Below, in pieces: positions 61,535-64,000 of a DNA stretch of 64,000 nt. Under the pieces are notes generated by a model. The model was not told the origin of the DNA, made no database searches, and saw only the letters and a program-made list of their open reading frames with translations. The DNA is from Fictibacillus arsenicus (GTDB lineage Bacteria > Bacillota > Bacilli > Bacillales > Fictibacillaceae): the NCBI RefSeq assembly GCF_001642935.1, contig NZ_CP016761.1, positions 806,001 through 870,000 on the forward strand, read 5' to 3'. Both the position numbers and the translations under genes were made by a program. Position 1 is the stretch's first letter; every line of letters starts with the position of its first letter.

Positions 61535-61663
61535 GGAGCGAAAGAGGAGAGGACTTTGAGGAAAGCACTTCCTGAAAACTAGGTATGTTTTGCGTGAAAC
61601 TCCAGGAAGTCTGCGTGGAACGAGATGGATTCGGAGTGGAAACTTACTCTTATTGAGCGAACG
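61535..61663. repeat. 20-21-nt-periodic GAGCGAAAG-type repeat cluster
   Basis: Units resembling GAGNGAAAC begin at 61536, 61557, 61593, 61613, 61634 and 61655, plus a degenerate one near 61574. The word is the complement of TTTCGCTCAA at 14401-14490. More degenerate than the other clusters. Confidence 0.62.
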
Positions 61664-61692
61664 TGTAATAAAAATAAGAACACGTACCGTAA
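61655..61692. repeat. Long dispersed repeat, partner of 14349-14387
   Basis: GAGCGAACGTGTAATAAAAA and TAAGAACACGTACCGTAAA match the reverse complement of 14350-14387 with one visible mismatch. Confidence 0.8.
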
Positions 61693-61769
61693 AAAAACCA
61701 GCAGTAAAAGTAAAAAGCTGATCCCTTAGACTGGCCTAGTCAAATGAGACAATAATAAAACACCACCAG

Positions 61770-62624
61770 TTAGGCTGCCATACTACCAAATTCAATTGGG
61801 GTGTGGTAGCCTAATTTTTCTTGTATACGCTCTTCATTATAATACTTCATGTACTGATCTACTTTTTCCCTGATTTTATCTATCGGCATAGAATTAAACT
61901 TCACATATTGAAATTCTTCAGATTTTAGATTGGAATGGAAGGACTCAATAACCGCATTATCCCAACAATTTCCTCTTCTGGACATACTGCTGACCAATTT
62001 CCTATCCTTTATTAGTTGTTGATACCCATAGGATGTATACACACTTCCTTGATCTGAGTGGATTATAACCCCTTTGGGGTTCCCTCGTGATTCCAAAGCT
62101 GCTTTTAAGGTATCTGCCACAAGAGGAACTTGTTGATGGGTATAGAGCTTGTGAGCCACAATTTGATTATTAAATAAATCCATTATGGTCGATAGGTACA
62201 ATGTAATAGAACCATATTGAACATATGTTATATCTGTTACCCACTTTTGATTAGGTCGAGCTGCTGAAAAATCTCGATTTAAAATGTTTGGTGCGACAAT
62301 GATGGATTCCCCTTGAGATTTCCACTTGCGCTTTGGCTTTACACGGCACTGTAGATGATGCTTTTGCATAATACGTTGCACCGAATTTCGATTCAAACTA
62401 ATTTGATATCGACGTTTAAGTAAATTCTTAATTTTACGATGTCCATACCGATAGTTAGTCTCTTCACAAAGTGAGATAATGACCTTCTCTGATTTAGACA
62501 AATCATTAGATGGAGTAGACACCCAACGATAGTATGTGGACCTTGGAACGTTTAGCGCGCTTAGAATAGCCGTAACCGTGTACTTTTTTCGTAATTTTTT
62601 TACCAAACGGAGAACTACTTCTTT
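61770..62624 (-). CDS. IS3-family transposase OrfB (copy 2)
   Basis: Same layout as copy 1, with D in WVTDITYVQYG, D in VIIHSDQGSVY and E in NAVIESFHSNLKSE. Here an in-frame ATG (62606) is also present, but the OrfAB fusion by frameshifting at the AAAAAG run is the expected product. It differs from copy 1 at scattered residues (for example EET versus EQT, TRPSNDL versus APSDEL region). Confidence 0.9.
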   Translation of the reverse strand, partial: KEVVLRLVKKLRKKYTVTAILSALNVPRSTYYRWVSTPSNDLSKSEKVIISLCEETNYRYGHRKIKNLLKRRYQISLNRNSVQRIMQKHHLQCRVKPKRKWKSQGESIIVAPNILNRDFSAARPNQKWVTDITYVQYGSITLYLSTIMDLFNNQIVAHKLYTHQQVPLVADTLKAALESRGNPKGVIIHSDQGSVYTSYGYQQLIKDRKLVSSMSRRGNCWDNAVIESFHSNLKSEEFQYVKFNSMPIDKIREKVDQYMKYYNEERIQEKLGYHTPIEFGSMAA

Positions 62625-62932
62625 TTCAACTCCTTTTCGATCTCCAAATACTTTTTTAAGATTTCATTCTCCTGTTTATAGTGATTGAATTGACGGTCCT
62701 TTTTTTCCTCTTCACTAGCTGAATCAGGTCCAAGACCGTAAGAGTATTGTTTGCCTATTGGCTGATTAAACCGGTGTACTTGATTTTCACGATACCATTT
62801 CACCCATGTTTTTATTTGCGAAACATTTTTAATGCCATACTTATTCATAATTTCTTCATTCGTAAATTGGCCACTCATTTTATCCTTAACAACAGCCCAC
62901 TTTGTTTCTTTTGAATATACGTTTTTGCCCAT
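62615..62932 (-). CDS. IS3-family OrfA (copy 2)
   Basis: 105 residues from an ATG (GTG in copy 1). Differs from copy 1 in a few places such as YGIKN versus YDIKN, KTWV versus KTWM and YGLG versus YGQG. Confidence 0.88.
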   Translation of the reverse strand: MGKNVYSKETKWAVVKDKMSGQFTNEEIMNKYGIKNVSQIKTWVKWYRENQVHRFNQPIGKQYSYGLGPDSASEEEKKDRQFNHYKQENEILKKYLEIEKELKKK

Positions 62933-63040
62933 GCAAAAACACCTCCGATTATCACTTAGAATAAGTGTATCATTTCGGAGGTGTTTTATTGTGTCTCATC
63001 TACCTAGGTTAGTCTACCTTGAGACCAGCTTTTTCTTTGC

Positions 63041-64000
63041 TTATTTTTTGATAAGACCGATTTCTACAAGACGCTCATATAAGAAGTCACCAGCTGTGAT
63101 CGGCGGATACTTCTCAGGATTATCTTCAGTGATGCATGAAGGAATCGTCTCCAACAATGAATTCGGGTATGGGTGTACGAAGAACGGCATGGAATAACGA
63201 GATGTGTTCTCGCCTTCAGGATTTACTACACGGTGAGTAGTTGCCGGGATCACTTCGTTCGTGATACGGGAAAGCATGTCCCCAGCGTCAACGATAATTT
63301 GTCCTTTTTCAGCTTTAACAGGTACCCATTCGCCTTCATGAGTTAGAAGTTCTAAACCAGAAGCTGTTGATTCTACTAAAAGAGTGATCAAGTTAATGTC
63401 TTCATGCTCACCTGCACGAATCCCACCTTTATCCATTGAATCATCAAGTGGCGGATAGTGGATTGCACGAAGAATGCTGTTTCCGTCTTGGATCATGTCA
63501 GCAAAGAATCTTGGACGAAGGTCCATTTGAATCGCAAGTGCTTCAAGCATGTTGCGAGCAACACGCTCTAACTCACGATAGAAGTTCAACGCATATTGAC
63601 GAAGCTCTGCTACTTCTTCAGGCCAAACGTTAGCTGCATAATCACTTGAAAGCGGGTGTCCAACAGGAAGCTCTTGACCCACGTGGAAAAATTCTTTTAG
63701 ATCTCCAACAGAACGATTCTTTGCATGTTCTTTTCCGAATCCAGTGTATCCGCGCGCTCCGCCTTCAACACCTTCATACTTTTGCTTAATTTCTGTATCA
63801 AGTGTGAAAAACTTTTCCCAAAGTTCATAGTTTTTTTCGATTAGGTGAGTGTTCACACCATGACCTTCTAAAATGATGAAACCTGTTTCTTTCAGACCTG
63901 CTTCAAATTCAGCGGCGAATTCTTTACGCTGTTCAGAAGTGCCGTGCGTAAAGTTTTTCAGGTTTAATGTTTTAACTAGTGATGCAGTTTGTGTAGACAT
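63041..64000 (-). CDS. 2-oxoglutarate/Fe(II)-dependent dioxygenase, isopenicillin-N-synthase type
   Basis: 319 residues. The iron site is HEDINLITLL (His, Asp) and THRVVNP (distal His), followed by SRYSMPFF, the RxS pair for 2-oxoglutarate. The N-terminal DIOX_N domain is complete (LKETGFIILEGHGV). The ATG is exactly at the window edge (64000), so an upstream RBS cannot be seen. Relatives include plant-hormone and antibiotic-pathway oxygenases; substrate unknown. The terminator after it is interrupted by IS copy 2. Confidence 0.88.
   Translation of the reverse strand: MSTQTASLVKTLNLKNFTHGTSEQRKEFAAEFEAGLKETGFIILEGHGVNTHLIEKNYELWEKFFTLDTEIKQKYEGVEGGARGYTGFGKEHAKNRSVGDLKEFFHVGQELPVGHPLSSDYAANVWPEEVAELRQYALNFYRELERVARNMLEALAIQMDLRPRFFADMIQDGNSILRAIHYPPLDDSMDKGGIRAGEHEDINLITLLVESTASGLELLTHEGEWVPVKAEKGQIIVDAGDMLSRITNEVIPATTHRVVNPEGENTSRYSMPFFVHPYPNSLLETIPSCITEDNPEKYPPITAGDFLYERLVEIGLIKK

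Larger units (their letters stand above)
61727..63016 (-). mobile_element. IS3-family insertion sequence, copy 2
   Basis: 1290 bp, the same element type and orientation as copy 1. Ends TAGACTGGCCTAG (left) and TAGACTAACCTAG (right). CCT is duplicated at 61724-61726 and 63017-63019. It separates AAAAAGCTG (61714-61720 region) from CAGCTTTTT (about 63025-63033), the two arms of a terminator hairpin. Both orfs are intact. Confidence 0.92.

Noticed and set aside
35965-63016. Composite transposon flanked by the two IS3-family copies
   Set aside because: The copies differ at many positions, are 25 kb apart and enclose ordinary metabolic genes; each has its own target duplication.

Overview
The window looks like a chromosomal segment of a low-GC, endospore-forming Bacillaceae bacterium (Bacillus/Fictibacillus-like; the genus cannot be fixed from this sequence alone). 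Supporting signs are strong AGGAGG-type ribosome binding sites, frequent GTG/TTG starts, a CtsR-controlled clpE, two YjcZ-type small Gly-rich membrane proteins, a Spo0E-like phosphatase, a YflT-type stress protein, a bacillopeptidase F-like protease and a SAM-I riboswitch in front of methionine genes. I see no rRNA, tRNA, CRISPR array, prophage or replication origin.

Layout. 1-6.4 kb: 3' part of a metallophosphoesterase, a cheW-MCP pair, a UPF0145/small membrane protein pair, a GlcD-type FAD oxidase and a BsuPI-domain lipoprotein. 6.5-9 kb: a dispersed repeat, then CtsR-controlled clpE. 9-17.7 kb: many small genes (toxin-like peptide, HPr-like protein without the active-site His, YjcZ protein, Spo0E-like) plus a penicillin acylase-family enzyme and a YitT-type membrane protein. 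18-21.3 kb: an aldo/keto reductase, then a quinone/aromatic-stress type operon (ring-cleaving dioxygenase, MhqD-like hydrolase, flavin reductase) behind a promoter with a perfect inverted repeat. 21.9-27.5 kb: a 1448-residue subtilisin-like secreted protease and a fatty acid desaturase. 27.5-30.3 kb: a ParB-like protein, a 21-codon orphan peptide, an alpha/beta hydrolase, a small HTH protein and a MarR regulator. 31-34 kb: cstA (broken by one in-frame TAA), a small protein ending in Cys-Cys, and an ArsA/Get3-like ATPase. 34.2-45.5 kb: methyltransferase, vanadium haloperoxidase-like protein, IS3-family copy 1, a YcgQ/YcgR-type permease pair, VanW, CorA, YflT, PAP2, nitroreductase and a kinase-fold protein. 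45.6-54.4 kb: a SAM riboswitch followed by seven co-directional genes: metY fused to a CoA-binding domain, an SsuACB-like ABC transporter, an acyl-CoA synthetase, metX and hom. 54.7-64 kb: a giant secreted phosphodiester glycosidase/phosphoesterase, a YjcZ protein, a 2H phosphoesterase, MscL with a C-terminal zinc ribbon, IS3-family copy 2 and a 2-oxoglutarate/Fe(II) oxygenase.

How genes work together. The 45.6-54.4 kb block reads as one SAM-repressed pathway: hom makes homoserine, metX acetylates it, metY adds sulfur, while the ABC transporter probably imports an organosulfur compound; the acyl-CoA ligase is an unexpected member. The cstA block is probably catabolite-repressed (cre-like site within its promoter) and pairs the transporter with an ArsA-type ATPase.

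Most unusual signals: (1) both IS3-family copies sit in the loop of an intrinsic terminator, in the same orientation relative to the upstream host gene; (2) at least six intergenic clusters carry short words repeated every 20-21 nt; (3) four variable copies of a GC-rich dispersed intergenic repeat; (4) the single-codon interruption of cstA. All coordinates and motifs were read by eye; no alignments, database searches or folding programs were run.
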